The translations under genes were made by a program, and so were the position numbers. DNA of 64,000 nucleotides. Source: Clostridiales bacterium. Its GTDB lineage: Bacteria > Bacillota > Clostridia > TANB77 > CAG-508. Below the pieces are notes generated by a model. That model made no database searches. It saw nothing but the letters and a program-made list of their open reading frames with translations, and was not told the origin of the DNA. Below, piece by piece: positions 33,498 to 41,130 of the stretch; the first letter of the stretch is position 1, and each line of letters begins with the position of its first letter. Where the stretch lies: assembly GCA_003525075.1 (NCBI GenBank), contig DQFO01000020.1, forward strand, positions 90,728-154,727, given 5' to 3'.

Positions 33498-34787
33498 TTA
33501 TTTTATTTCTTTTAAAAATTCATCTATTCGTTCTTTATTTGGCTGTACTATAATTTGCTCTTTTTTATAAATAGTAGATACTAAAGCATCGCCCTTTATT
33601 CTTTTTCCATCTACCTTTATGTTTGACATTTTCATAGCTTCAACGTTTCCATCAATATTATTTAATAGGTATATTGCATCTTGCTTAAATAATTTTTGAT
33701 TTTGTTCATTTAAACAATCAAAAATTTCTGGTAAATTAGTAGTAAATAAAATTTGTGTTGCGTTATTATCTAATTGCACAAATAATCTTAATACTAAGAA
33801 TATTAACTCCTTATGCATATTCAGCTCTATTTCATCAATTAATAAATTACCATTTTTATTTATTACATCTATTGCATTTAAAACCAAGTTTAGAAACCTT
33901 TTTGTTCCAGTTGATAGACTTTCTCTTGTGATACTTCCACCTGTTTTTAATTCATATATTAATTCTTCATCATCATTATCAGGTTTCATTTTAATACACT
34001 TTATTTTAGGATCAATTATTTTTACTATTGCTTCCATCAATTTTGAATTTTTTTTGTAAAATTTTATAAAGCTCATGTCTTCAATAAAATCTGGTATATC
34101 AATTCCTATAATATCAGAGTTTTTTATATAATGTTTAAAAAAAGTATTTATGTATTTATATTTATATTCTAGAGATTCCTTATTTATCATTTCTAAATCT
34201 AACATATTATCATGATATCTATTAATATAGTATAATTGACATTCTGTTGTATTTTTTAAATCAAGAATATTTTCTTTTTTGTCATTATAATTTTTTCTAT
34301 ATGAAAACTCTTCTTTAACAATTTTTCGATTTTTTCCATTCAATTGTAAAATGTAATTATAGTATCCAGTAAGCATTTCATCTTCTATATACATTTCCAC
34401 CTCAAGATATGTATCTTCTTCTGGTTTACTTACATTTTGGACTTCTATAACGACACTATTATTGATTTTTTCTATCTTTTGGTTTATTTGATCTTTATCA
34501 TATTCCATATTTTTAAGAAGATTTCTAATTTTTTTTCTTTCTTCTTTATAATCAAGAGTCATAATAGGTTCAAGCATTAAACTACCAAGTGTACCTAGAG
34601 CATCAATAACTGTCGTCTTACCACTTGCATTTCCTGCTAAAATGCCAACAAGTTTGTTAATATAAATTCCATCATGTGTCCTATATAAAGATATTTGTTC
34701 ATCCTTTTTTCTACTTTTAGCTATAAAATCAAGTTGTATCCTGTTTAAAATACCTTCAAAATTTTCAATACATACTTTAGTAAACAT
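33498..34787 (-). CDS. Stand-alone AAA_15/21 ATPase (Abi/OLD-like, no nuclease partner)
   Basis: A 429-residue RecF/SMC-like ATPase starting MFTKVCIENFEGI, with Walker A LAGNASGKTTVI (about 49-60), signature-like RESLSTGTKRFLN (about 295), Walker B NLLIDEIELNMHK and the switch LFTTNLP. It resembles the RloA-like protein at 3564-4796 but has no RloB gene beside it, and its C-terminus lacks a Toprim domain. It has its own strong promoter and a palindromic operator (34808-34861). It is either a single-gene Abi-type defence protein or works with the MBL operon downstream. Confidence 0.72.
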   Translation of the reverse strand: MFTKVCIENFEGILNRIQLDFIAKSRKKDEQISLYRTHDGIYINKLVGILAGNASGKTTVIDALGTLGSLMLEPIMTLDYKEERKKIRNLLKNMEYDKDQINQKIEKINNSVVIEVQNVSKPEEDTYLEVEMYIEDEMLTGYYNYILQLNGKNRKIVKEEFSYRKNYNDKKENILDLKNTTECQLYYINRYHDNMLDLEMINKESLEYKYKYINTFFKHYIKNSDIIGIDIPDFIEDMSFIKFYKKNSKLMEAIVKIIDPKIKCIKMKPDNDDEELIYELKTGGSITRESLSTGTKRFLNLVLNAIDVINKNGNLLIDEIELNMHKELIFLVLRLFVQLDNNATQILFTTNLPEIFDCLNEQNQKLFKQDAIYLLNNIDGNVEAMKMSNIKVDGKRIKGDALVSTIYKKEQIIVQPNKERIDEFLKEIK

Positions 34788-34807
34788 GTGCTTACCTCCT
34801 ATGATGT

Positions 34808-34861
34808 ATTATAATTTATTTTCTTGTTTTTGTCAATAGTTTATGCCTAATTTAGGCATAA
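34808..34861 (-). promoter_or_regulatory. Consensus promoter and perfect palindromic operator of the AAA ATPase gene
   Basis: On the minus strand TTGACA (34831-34836), 17 bp, TATAAT (34808-34813). Four bases upstream of the -35 box lies a 21-bp perfect palindrome with arms TTATGCCTAA and TTAGGCATAA (34841-34861). Further ATGCC half-sites occur at about 34886 and 34915. A repressor or activator binding here is likely. Confidence 0.8.
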
Positions 34862-34973
34862 TTGTTTGTTTTTGGGTATAATAATGCCTTTTGTGGCTTA
34901 TTTACTTGCATTTTTATGCCTTTTTTTGGATTATTTATTGATTTTTGTTGTCATTTGTTGTATAATTTATATT

Positions 34974-35024
34974 GTTAACAAATAGATTCTCCCTCCCACC
35001 CATAGGTATGCCTGAAAGGAGATG
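34974..35024 (+). promoter_or_regulatory. Conserved leader of integrase 2
   Basis: GTTAAC at 34974-34979, then CCCTCCCACCCATAGG and GAAAGGAGATG, matching the leader of integrase 1 almost base for base over about 35 bp. The ATG at 35034 lies 12-13 bp after AGGAG and is the start matching integrase 1. Confidence 0.55.
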
Positions 35025-35033
35025 AAAAAGGTA

Positions 35034-36227
35034 ATGGCTGGGAGTATTGAAAAAAGAAAAGGAGATAGTTACAGATTAGTCAAATGTGTTGAATACAACT
35101 TAAAAGGAAAACCTATTAAGAAAACCAAAACCGTTCATTGTAAGAGTATGAAAGAAGCAAAAATAGAACTTGCTAAATTTGTTGCTGATTGTGAAAAAGG
35201 TTTGCATATTGAAGGAAAATCTCTAAAATTTGAAGATTTTGTCGAAATATGGAAAAGAGATTATGGAGAAAAAGAGCTTGCCCCTTCAACATATACTAGA
35301 TATTTAGGAATGCTAAATAGTAGAATTATACCTTACTTTTCACATTTTCATGTAGATAAGATTAAACCTACTGACATAATGCAATTCTATGATTTGTTAA
35401 GTAAAGATACTCAAATAGTAAGAAGAAAAAACAACAATGGTAAAAAAACAGGAAAACCATTATCATCAAAAACTATAGCTGAACATCATAGACTTCTTCA
35501 TGCTATGCTACAAAAAGCAGTCTATTGGCAACTAATACTAGCAAATCCTGCTGAACATGTTCAACCACCTAAAACTAGAAAACCAAAAAGAAGATACTAT
35601 GATGATGAACAAAGTAAATCATTAGTTTCTAACTTAATGGAACTTACAGAGGATCAAATCAAATATAAAGTTGCTATACTATTAACACTTTTTACTGGAG
35701 TTAGACTTGGAGAGCTTATGGGACTTGAATGGAATGATATTAACTTTAAAGATGGAATTGTATGCGTTAATCGTTCTAGTCAGTATTTAGCAGAAAAAGG
35801 TGTATTTACTAAAACACCAAAAACAGAAAGCTCTATTAGAGAAGTTGGAATACCAGATTTCGTTGTTTCATTACTTGAAGAATATAAATTATGGTATGAC
35901 AATCAAAAAGAGTTCTGTGGCGAATTATGGATTGATTCTAATAGGTTATTTGTACAAGCAGATGGAAAGCCAATGCATCCTTCTACTATTAGTAAGTAGT
36001 TTGTAAAATTTGTAGAACAAATAGGACTACCTGTAATTAACTTTCATAGGTTACGGCACACAAATGCGACCTTACTCATAGCACAAAATATCGATGTCTC
36101 AGTTGTAGCAGCAAGACTTGGACATGCACAAATTACAACAACATTAAATTTCTATGTACATCCTATTATTTCTCATAATAAAACTGCAGGATTTGCATTA
36201 GAAAACTTGCTACTACCACAAAATTAG
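35034..36227 (+). pseudogene. int: Tyrosine integrase of element 2 interrupted by an in-frame TAG
   Basis: This is a close homologue of integrase 1. Residues run MAGSIEKRKGDSYRL to HPSTISK, then TAG (35998-36000) replaces the TGG codon that encodes Trp in integrase 1. The frame continues without a shift to TAG at 36225-36227 and still encodes HRLRHT, LGHAQI and the nucleophile in NFYVHP. The catalytic HxxR, His and Tyr therefore all lie after the stop, so the truncated product (about 321 residues) is inactive unless the amber codon is read through. The preserved 3' part implies a recent mutation or functional suppression. Confidence 0.85.
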
Positions 36228-36273
36228 TTAAAATCTTTTTTCACTAAAGTCATTAAACTTTTCACGATAAAAA

Positions 36274-36321
36274 AGTAAAAGACTACTAAATTATTTTTTA
36301 GGTTTCCCATAGTCTTTTACT
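36274..36321 (+). terminator. Terminator after integrase 2
   Basis: AGTAAAAGACTA (36274-36285) and TAGTCTTTTACT (36310-36321) are perfectly complementary. The loop is 24 nt. Confidence 0.7.
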
Positions 36322-36408
36322 GAAATTTTATTAGAAATATCAATAAGTTGTGAGGTTTTCTTCCCCAAAATTTCCCCAAATGGCACTTTTTAGGGGTAAA
36401 ATAAAAAA

Positions 36409-36482
36409 TAGCAAATCTTTGAAAGGCTTGCTATACTTTGGTTGCGGGGGATAGACTCGAACTATCGACCTTCGGGTTATGA
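36409..36482 (-). other. att2: tRNA-Met(CAT) 3' half plus its terminator
   Basis: Bases 36432-36482 are identical to att1. The minus strand again reads from the anticodon loop TTCATAA to ACCA, then a different terminator, TAGCAA...TTGCTA with a U-tract (36403-36433). No tRNA 5' half lies to the right (36483-36540), so this is not the intact host gene. It is the right end of element 2. Confidence 0.85.
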
Positions 36483-36802
36483 AAACAAATATTGGCTCTT
36501 TTAGTGTGATGTTTTATTTTGTTTTAAAATGATTTAAAGTGTTATTACTTTAAACATAAACTTGTTATATTTTAGTATGTTTTATTTTCAATATTACCTC
36601 TTATTTTCCATTTTTGAAACTTTCGCAACTTTTTTGATTGCAACAAATAGATTATTAGGTTATTTTAAAGTTTGATTTTTTCTCTTAGATTTCTTGTCGA
36701 CCAATGATATACCAAATGCCAATCAAGTTGATACATCTTATATACAGTTTGTCAACAATTCATAGACTGAGCGTTGAAGAATTGTTGACAAAAATATTAC
36801 TT
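36483..36802. other. Gene-free stretch right of att2 with a 14-bp inverted repeat
   Basis: No coding region is supported here. TTTGTCAACAATTC (36748-36761) and GAATTGTTGACAAA (36779-36792) are perfectly complementary with a 17-nt loop, just past the nuclease-like gene on the minus strand. It may be a terminator (no U-tract) or a protein-binding site. The rest is A/T-rich sequence without recognisable signal. Confidence 0.5.
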
Positions 36803-37477
36803 TTAAGATTTAACTTCTTTATTAGTTTCCTCTGATAATTTATTAAAAACATCTTTATCCATTTGAATACATTTCCAATCATTTTCATTAAGATTAAATA
36901 CTAATAATTCATGCAATAAGCAAACATAAACTATATTGAATTTTCTTTTTTTATCATTTTGTATATTAATAATATTCTGTAATTCGTTCTCAATCATTTC
37001 CTTATTTGCATATATCGGAGAAAATATAAATAACCTATTATCATTCATTTCTTTATAAATTTCATTTAGCTTTTTTAGTTTTTCCTTTAAACTTCTATTT
37101 ATCTCTGAAAAATCATCATTATAAACAGGGATTATATAAAAATACTTTTCATTAAATCTAAAACTATCCTTCTTATCTTTATCATTAAATATTATCCTTG
37201 CTTGTTCAATTGGGATAACTCTTCCTCCATTTTTTCTAAATCTTTTATTGAATTTTTCTATATCCTTGTCTGGAATTGGTTTCTTAACTTTTTCTAATTC
37301 ACTCCAGAATTGTGTTCCTATACTATTTCTTGTAATTTCAATTCCTATACTATTATTTATATCCTGCCAATCTGGTTTTTCATCGTGAATTAATTTTTCA
37401 ATTTCTACATTTTGATATTCTTTTAATATCTTTAATGCAAATAATTCAAAATACTTCTTTTTATCATCATGATTCAT
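36803..37477 (-). CDS. Hypothetical nuclease-like protein
   Basis: A 224-residue protein of uncertain family. The N-terminal DEKPDWQDINNSIGIEITR resembles a PD-(D/E)XK core (D...E-I-T), followed by helical segments and a strand-rich middle, YFYIIPVYNDDF. The C-terminal part has NIVYVCLLHELLVFNL. There is no membrane segment. It stands alone between att2 and the remnant region. Proteins of this kind are often annotated as restriction-endonuclease-like. The catalytic lysine is missing or replaced by Thr/Arg, so activity is doubtful. Confidence 0.5.
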   Translation of the reverse strand: MNHDDKKKYFELFALKILKEYQNVEIEKLIHDEKPDWQDINNSIGIEITRNSIGTQFWSELEKVKKPIPDKDIEKFNKRFRKNGGRVIPIEQARIIFNDKDKKDSFRFNEKYFYIIPVYNDDFSEINRSLKEKLKKLNEIYKEMNDNRLFIFSPIYANKEMIENELQNIINIQNDKKRKFNIVYVCLLHELLVFNLNENDWKCIQMDKDVFNKLSEETNKEVKS

Positions 37478-37586
37478 ATACTCACATTCCTTTCACACTC
37501 AATATTATACTATACTTTTCACAATAATACTTGACATTTAACGAATATTAAGTGATTGATAACAGCAATTTTTAATGAAATAGCTT

Positions 37587-37842
37587 ATGAAAAATTATAG
37601 AAAAACTGGCGATGATATTCTAAAAGAATGATTAGATTTCAGAGAAGAAGATCTTGGCGCACTCACTTGCAAAGAAGATAAAGAGCATTTTATTTATTTT
37701 TAAGAAATATCAAAAGATATCTTAAATAATAATATAAAAAAAGCTAGATGATAACATTATGGATATATGTATTATTGGTTTTAGAAGTACTATAGGAATG
37801 TTTTTTGGCGATGGTATAAAGTTGATGTATTTTGAGAAATAA
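37587..37842 (+). pseudogene. Degenerate copy of the 19141-19426 gene
   Basis: ATG at 37587 opens MKNYRKTGDDILKE and then TGA, where the homologue has TGG (W). Downstream, scattered stops and shifts separate recognisable parts: LDFREED, CKEDKEHFIYF and a GMFFGDG-like end with FEK-stop at 37840-37842. It is a decayed paralogue of the small mobile-element gene in element 2. Confidence 0.65.
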
Positions 37843-37930
37843 CTTCTATATTTAATAAAGGACAATTTTTAGCATATCTTTGTGTTAAAATTGTCCTTAC
37901 TATTTTATATTATTGAATGTTTGTTTTAGG

Positions 37931-38075
37931 GATTCTTATTATTTTCATAACTGCTAACATTCTCAGCTTTATCTTCGTTTTTTATAATTATTAAATATTA
38001 TTTCACTCTCCGTTATTTAGTAATACTTTTATCTAATATAATATCTTTACTTGTTAATTTTTATTATCAAATTGC
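37931..38075 (-). pseudogene. Remnant of the helicase-nuclease 5' end and upstream region
   Basis: Nucleotide similarity to about 8280-8446 is clear: GATTCTTATTATTTTCATA, TTATCTTCGTTTTTTATAAT and ATATCTTTACTTGTTAATTT occur in the same order, with deletions around the start codon. It has no coding capacity. It is the trace of an earlier copy of the helicase gene now present at 5662-8361. Bases 38076-38211 to its right hold nothing I recognise. Confidence 0.7.
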
Positions 38076-38211
38076 AATATCCTTATTTAATAAAACGAGT
38101 CATTACTCTTCCTCGCTTATCTTTCACTCATATGTCATATTAGTAGAGCCTGTTCGTAAATTGATGTAATTGTTTTGCCTTATGCAAAGTCTTATATCAA
38201 TCTCTTTATTT

Positions 38212-38601
38212 TCACATCATGTAATCTTCTATTTTCTCTATCATTTTTTTGTCAGCAGGTAACCAATCAACACTATATAATTCATCCTTTGAAAGCCATT
38301 TAGAAGCCTCATGTTCTTTTAATACTAAATCACCTTCTAATATGTTACATATAAAACAGTCCATTGAAAGATGAAAATTAGGATAATCATATTCAACTGT
38401 ATCAATTTTTTTATTAACATTAATTGTAGTATCTAATTCTTCCTTTATTTCTCGAATTAAAGCTTCTTCTGATGTTTCACCTTTTTCAATTTTTCCGCCT
38501 GGAAATTCCCAACCATCTTTAAAATCTCCATAACCTCTTTGTGTAGCAAATATTTTATTATTTTCAATCATAATAGCTGCAACTACCTTTATATTCTTCA
38601 T
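38212..38601 (-). CDS. MutT-type Nudix hydrolase
   Basis: About 129 residues from the ATG at 38599-38601 (GGAGG just upstream; the longer frame adds MEVK). The Nudix box is complete: GGKIEKGETSEEALIREIK with EELDTTI. The FATQRGYGDFKDGWEFPGG context is that of 8-oxo-dGTP diphosphatases. It overlaps the 3' end of a truncated helicase fragment, and Nudix genes are often next to PLD-helicase genes. It is the only apparently intact gene in the remnant block and may be a leftover of an older defence module. Confidence 0.8.
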   Translation of the reverse strand: MKNIKVVAAIMIENNKIFATQRGYGDFKDGWEFPGGKIEKGETSEEALIREIKEELDTTINVNKKIDTVEYDYPNFHLSMDCFICNILEGDLVLKEHEASKWLSKDELYSVDWLPADKKMIEKIEDYMM

Positions 38602-38803
38602 TTTTACCTCCATCAGTTATAAATGCAACACTAATATCAAATTTATCACATTTTAATAGCTCATCTTCTATACTAGATATTACTTTTCGTCCTTCTTTAT
38701 AATCATTAGAAATAAATTGTGGTTTAAAAGCTGTATTTGATTGATTATTATAATTTATGAATGCTGTTTCAATTCCTTCATATATTAATTCTTTTTCATC
38801 CAT
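38564..38803 (-). pseudogene. N-terminal fragment of a DUF3427-type PLD-helicase
   Basis: Seventy-nine residues remain. The segment EDELLKCDKFDISVAFIT is the start of a phospholipase D-like nuclease domain found at the N-terminus of DUF3427 DEAD/DEAH helicases. After AFIT the frame runs into DGGKNEEYKG, which is just the antecedent of the Nudix gene in another frame, so a deletion has removed the helicase body. The start has a GGGGG ribosome site like the DUF2075 gene. Confidence 0.65.
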
Positions 38804-38827
38804 AATAATTCCCCCATTAATTATTAC

Positions 38828-38902
38828 TATAATTTATTATATTTTGTACTTACAGATTTAGCTTTAGCAACTGGATATTTTTTTCTTGTTTTATCTAATT
38901 TC
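38828..38902 (-). pseudogene. Remnant of a MazG-like gene (last 24 codons)
   Basis: The minus strand encodes KLDKTRKKYPVAKAKSVSTK then YNKL and TAG, aligned with the C-terminus KLDKTKKKYPVEKAKGVSTK of the intact MazG-like protein at 10471-10788. The upstream part is gone, replaced by the yfcE end. It marks the right limit of the island. Confidence 0.8.
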
Positions 38903-38906
38903 AGTT

Positions 38907-39449
38907 TTAACTTCTAATCTCATACTCCTTTAACACTTCACCATCAACATCTTTCAATACAATCTTATTATCAACAAGCACAATATAGCTATGAGCAGAA
39001 TTACATTTTGGAAGAGAAATTGAACCAGGATTTGCAAAAACAAAACCCTCTTTCTCTTGAATAAAACCTTGATGAATATGTCCATAAATCATAACATCAA
39101 AATCATCATAAGGAATATTCTCAATATTATACTTATGACCATGAGTAAAATAAAACTTCTTTCCATTAATCTCCATCAAAATATGATCATTAAACTTAAA
39201 ATCTGAAATCATTTCATCAACTTCTGCATCACAATTTCCTCTAACAACCAACAATTTATCTTTTAAAGAATTCAAAATTTCTGCCACTTTCATTGGCTTA
39301 TATTCTTGGCTCAACTCATTTCTAGGTCCATGATAATATAAATCACCTAATAATATTATTTTGTCAGGATTTTCTCTTTCATTAATCTCTTTTATTTTTT
39401 CTGCATAATATCCTGAACCATGTATATCTGATATAACAACTGCTTTCAT
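38907..39449 (-). CDS. yfcE: YfcE/MJ0936-type metallophosphodiesterase
   Basis: About 180 residues from the ATG at 39447-39449, which follows GGAAAGGAAG. The longer frame has no ribosome site. The calcineurin-like motifs are complete: VISDIHG (5-11), LLGDLYYHGP, VRGNCD, THGH and YGHIHQG. The family has phosphodiesterase activity on model substrates, and the cellular role is unclear. It is the first backbone gene right of the island. Five bases separate its stop from the MazG remnant. Confidence 0.85.
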   Translation of the reverse strand: MKAVVISDIHGSGYYAEKIKEINERENPDKIILLGDLYYHGPRNELSQEYKPMKVAEILNSLKDKLLVVRGNCDAEVDEMISDFKFNDHILMEINGKKFYFTHGHKYNIENIPYDDFDVMIYGHIHQGFIQEKEGFVFANPGSISLPKCNSAHSYIVLVDNKIVLKDVDGEVLKEYEIRS

Positions 39450-39587
39450 ATTCTCTACTTCCTTTCCAAAATAATATATCACATTTTTATAAATTAATCT
39501 ATATTTCACTTGACTTTATTTCTATTAGCTTATAAAATATTTTTAAATAATTTAATATCATAATTAATAAAAAAAAGGAGGTCACAT

Positions 39588-40010
39588 ATGGATAAATATA
39601 CTGAAATCAGACCTATTGCATTAGGTCTGGCAATAAAAAATAATAAACTACTTGTAGAAGAAAAATTTGATAAAGTAAAAAATCAAACTTTTTATAGATG
39701 TTTAGGTGGTGGTATTGAATTTCTTGAAAAAAGTTCTGATGCTTTAAAGAGAGAGTTTAAAGAAGAAATTAATACAGATATTGTTATAAAAGATTTTCTT
39801 GGTATTTCTGAAAATATCTTTACTTTTAATGGTAAAAATGCTCATGAATTAATTTTATTTTATTCAATTGATATTGCAGATAGTGATTACAAAGATGAAT
39901 ATAATATTATAGATAGAGGTGGAGAATTTTCTGCCAAATGGATTGATATTGATGATTTTAAAAATAAATCAAAAATATTATATCCTGAAGAAGTCTTTAA
40001 ATATCTTTAA
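39588..40010 (+). CDS. Nudix hydrolase
   Basis: A 140-residue Nudix protein with the box GGGIEFLEKSSDALKREFK then EEINTDI. AAAAAAGGAGG precedes the ATG. The start PIALGLAIKNNKLLVEE and the late FSAKWIDIDDF fit the ADP-ribose/NTP-type Nudix family. It has its own transcription unit between yfcE and maf. The substrate cannot be read from sequence. Confidence 0.85.
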   Translation: MDKYTEIRPIALGLAIKNNKLLVEEKFDKVKNQTFYRCLGGGIEFLEKSSDALKREFKEEINTDIVIKDFLGISENIFTFNGKNAHELILFYSIDIADSDYKDEYNIIDRGGEFSAKWIDIDDFKNKSKILYPEEVFKYL

Positions 40011-40040
40011 AAAGATAAGACTTTATTATATATTAAAATA

Positions 40041-40087
40041 AGACGGTATAAATGAACTATTCATTTATATTCGTCTCATTTTTTTAT
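40041..40087. terminator. Bidirectional terminator between Nudix and maf genes
   Basis: AGACG and ATAAATGAA pair with TTCATTTAT and CGTCT, leaving a small internal bulge, and a T-rich tract follows (40079-40087). Confidence 0.8.
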
Positions 40088-40088
40088 T

Positions 40089-40667
40089 TTAATCAATATA
40101 ATTTTTCAAGATATCATAAACTTTTTGAGTTGGAAGTCCAACAATACTAGTATAATTTCCATCAATTTTGTCAACAAATACACAAAATTCATTTTGAATA
40201 CCATATGCTCCTGCTTTATCCATTGCTTTTCCTGAATCAACCCATTTTTCTATTTCTTGTTCTGACATTTCTTTTAAGAATACTTTTACTTCATCAAATG
40301 TTTTATATTCTTTGTATACACCATCTTTTTCAATTAAAATGCTTAGTCCTGTGATTACACTATGTGTTCTATCTCCTTCTAAAAGTTCTTTTATCATTTG
40401 AATTGCATTTTCTCTACTTTTTGGTTTTCCATATATCTTACCTTTTTTGGTTACAATTGTGTCTGAACCTATTACTATTCTGTCTCCTGATGTTTTTTCG
40501 AAAACATCTTTTGCTTTTATATATGCTAGTCTTTCAGTTTGTTGTTCTGGAGTTAGTCCTTCTTTTAAACTTTCATCTACACCACTTACTATGATTTCGA
40601 ATTTTGGTGTTATTAAACTTAATAGTTCTTTTCTTCTTGGAGAACCTGAGGCTAATATTGTTTTCAT
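40089..40667 (-). CDS. maf: Maf-family nucleotide pyrophosphatase
   Basis: A 192-residue Maf/YhdE protein starting MKTILASGSPRRKELLSLI, the phosphate-binding signature, with IVIGSDTIV (about 64-72), KGKIYGKPK and YGIQ. It hydrolyses dTTP, UTP or modified nucleotides and belongs to the house-cleaning enzymes linked to septation in Bacillus. A 246-bp frame for a small membrane-anchored protein lies upstream on the same strand, 48 bp away. Confidence 0.92.
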   Translation of the reverse strand: MKTILASGSPRRKELLSLITPKFEIIVSGVDESLKEGLTPEQQTERLAYIKAKDVFEKTSGDRIVIGSDTIVTKKGKIYGKPKSRENAIQMIKELLEGDRTHSVITGLSILIEKDGVYKEYKTFDEVKVFLKEMSEQEIEKWVDSGKAMDKAGAYGIQNEFCVFVDKIDGNYTSIVGLPTQKVYDILKNYID

Positions 40668-40715
40668 TGTTTATATCCTTTTCTTACTTTTTTTGTTTCA
40701 ATTATAGCATATTCA

Positions 40716-40967
40716 TTAGTTTATAGCAACTCCATTTACATATAATTTATATCCATTAAAATCAATATTACTATATGTTGTGTCATCATCTTCTAATGAT
40801 GTAATGTAAGAATCTCCTGTTAATTTTATTTTTGATGTTGCGTTTCCATTTGATGTTGTTGATGAATATTCTTCACTTTCTTTAGCAAGCTTTATTGTAA
40901 ATCCACTTGCAATACATACTATAATTATAATTGTTATCATAATTATATTTTTTACTTTTCTACTCAT
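40716..40967 (-). CDS. Small membrane-anchored exported protein
   Basis: An 83-residue protein. A basic start (MSRKVKN) and a hydrophobic segment, IIMITIIIIVCIASGFTI (8-25), form a signal anchor. The rest is polar with S/T/G and D/E and ends in YKLYVNGVAIN. AGGAGG precedes the ATG. No family is recognised. It may be co-transcribed with maf. Confidence 0.6.
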   Translation of the reverse strand: MSRKVKNIIMITIIIIVCIASGFTIKLAKESEEYSSTTSNGNATSKIKLTGDSYITSLEDDDTTYSNIDFNGYKLYVNGVAIN

Positions 40968-41130
40968 ATTTTTATCCTCCTAATATTATTTGCAAGTCTT
41001 ATTTCTTACTTTCTAAATGTATTTTAGTTTTAAAAGATTAAATAAATATTAAATATAAAAATTTTTTTATAAAATTATTTTCATTTTTTGTCATTGTGTT
41101 ATAATAAATTTGTCTAAAGGAGTGATATAA

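Noticed and set aside
13362..36227. Genome-wide reassignment of TAG to an amino acid
   Set aside because: Backbone genes such as tex (46139-46141) and the SH3 gene (57638-57640) end in TAG, as does integrase 2 itself, so TAG is a normal stop here. Only local readthrough remains possible.
36803..37477. Confident restriction endonuclease
   Set aside because: The D...E core lacks the expected catalytic lysine, so it was kept as nuclease-like only.
40968..41130. Mg2+ riboswitch ahead of mgtA
   Set aside because: The leader is short, very A/T-rich and has no conserved stems I can draw.
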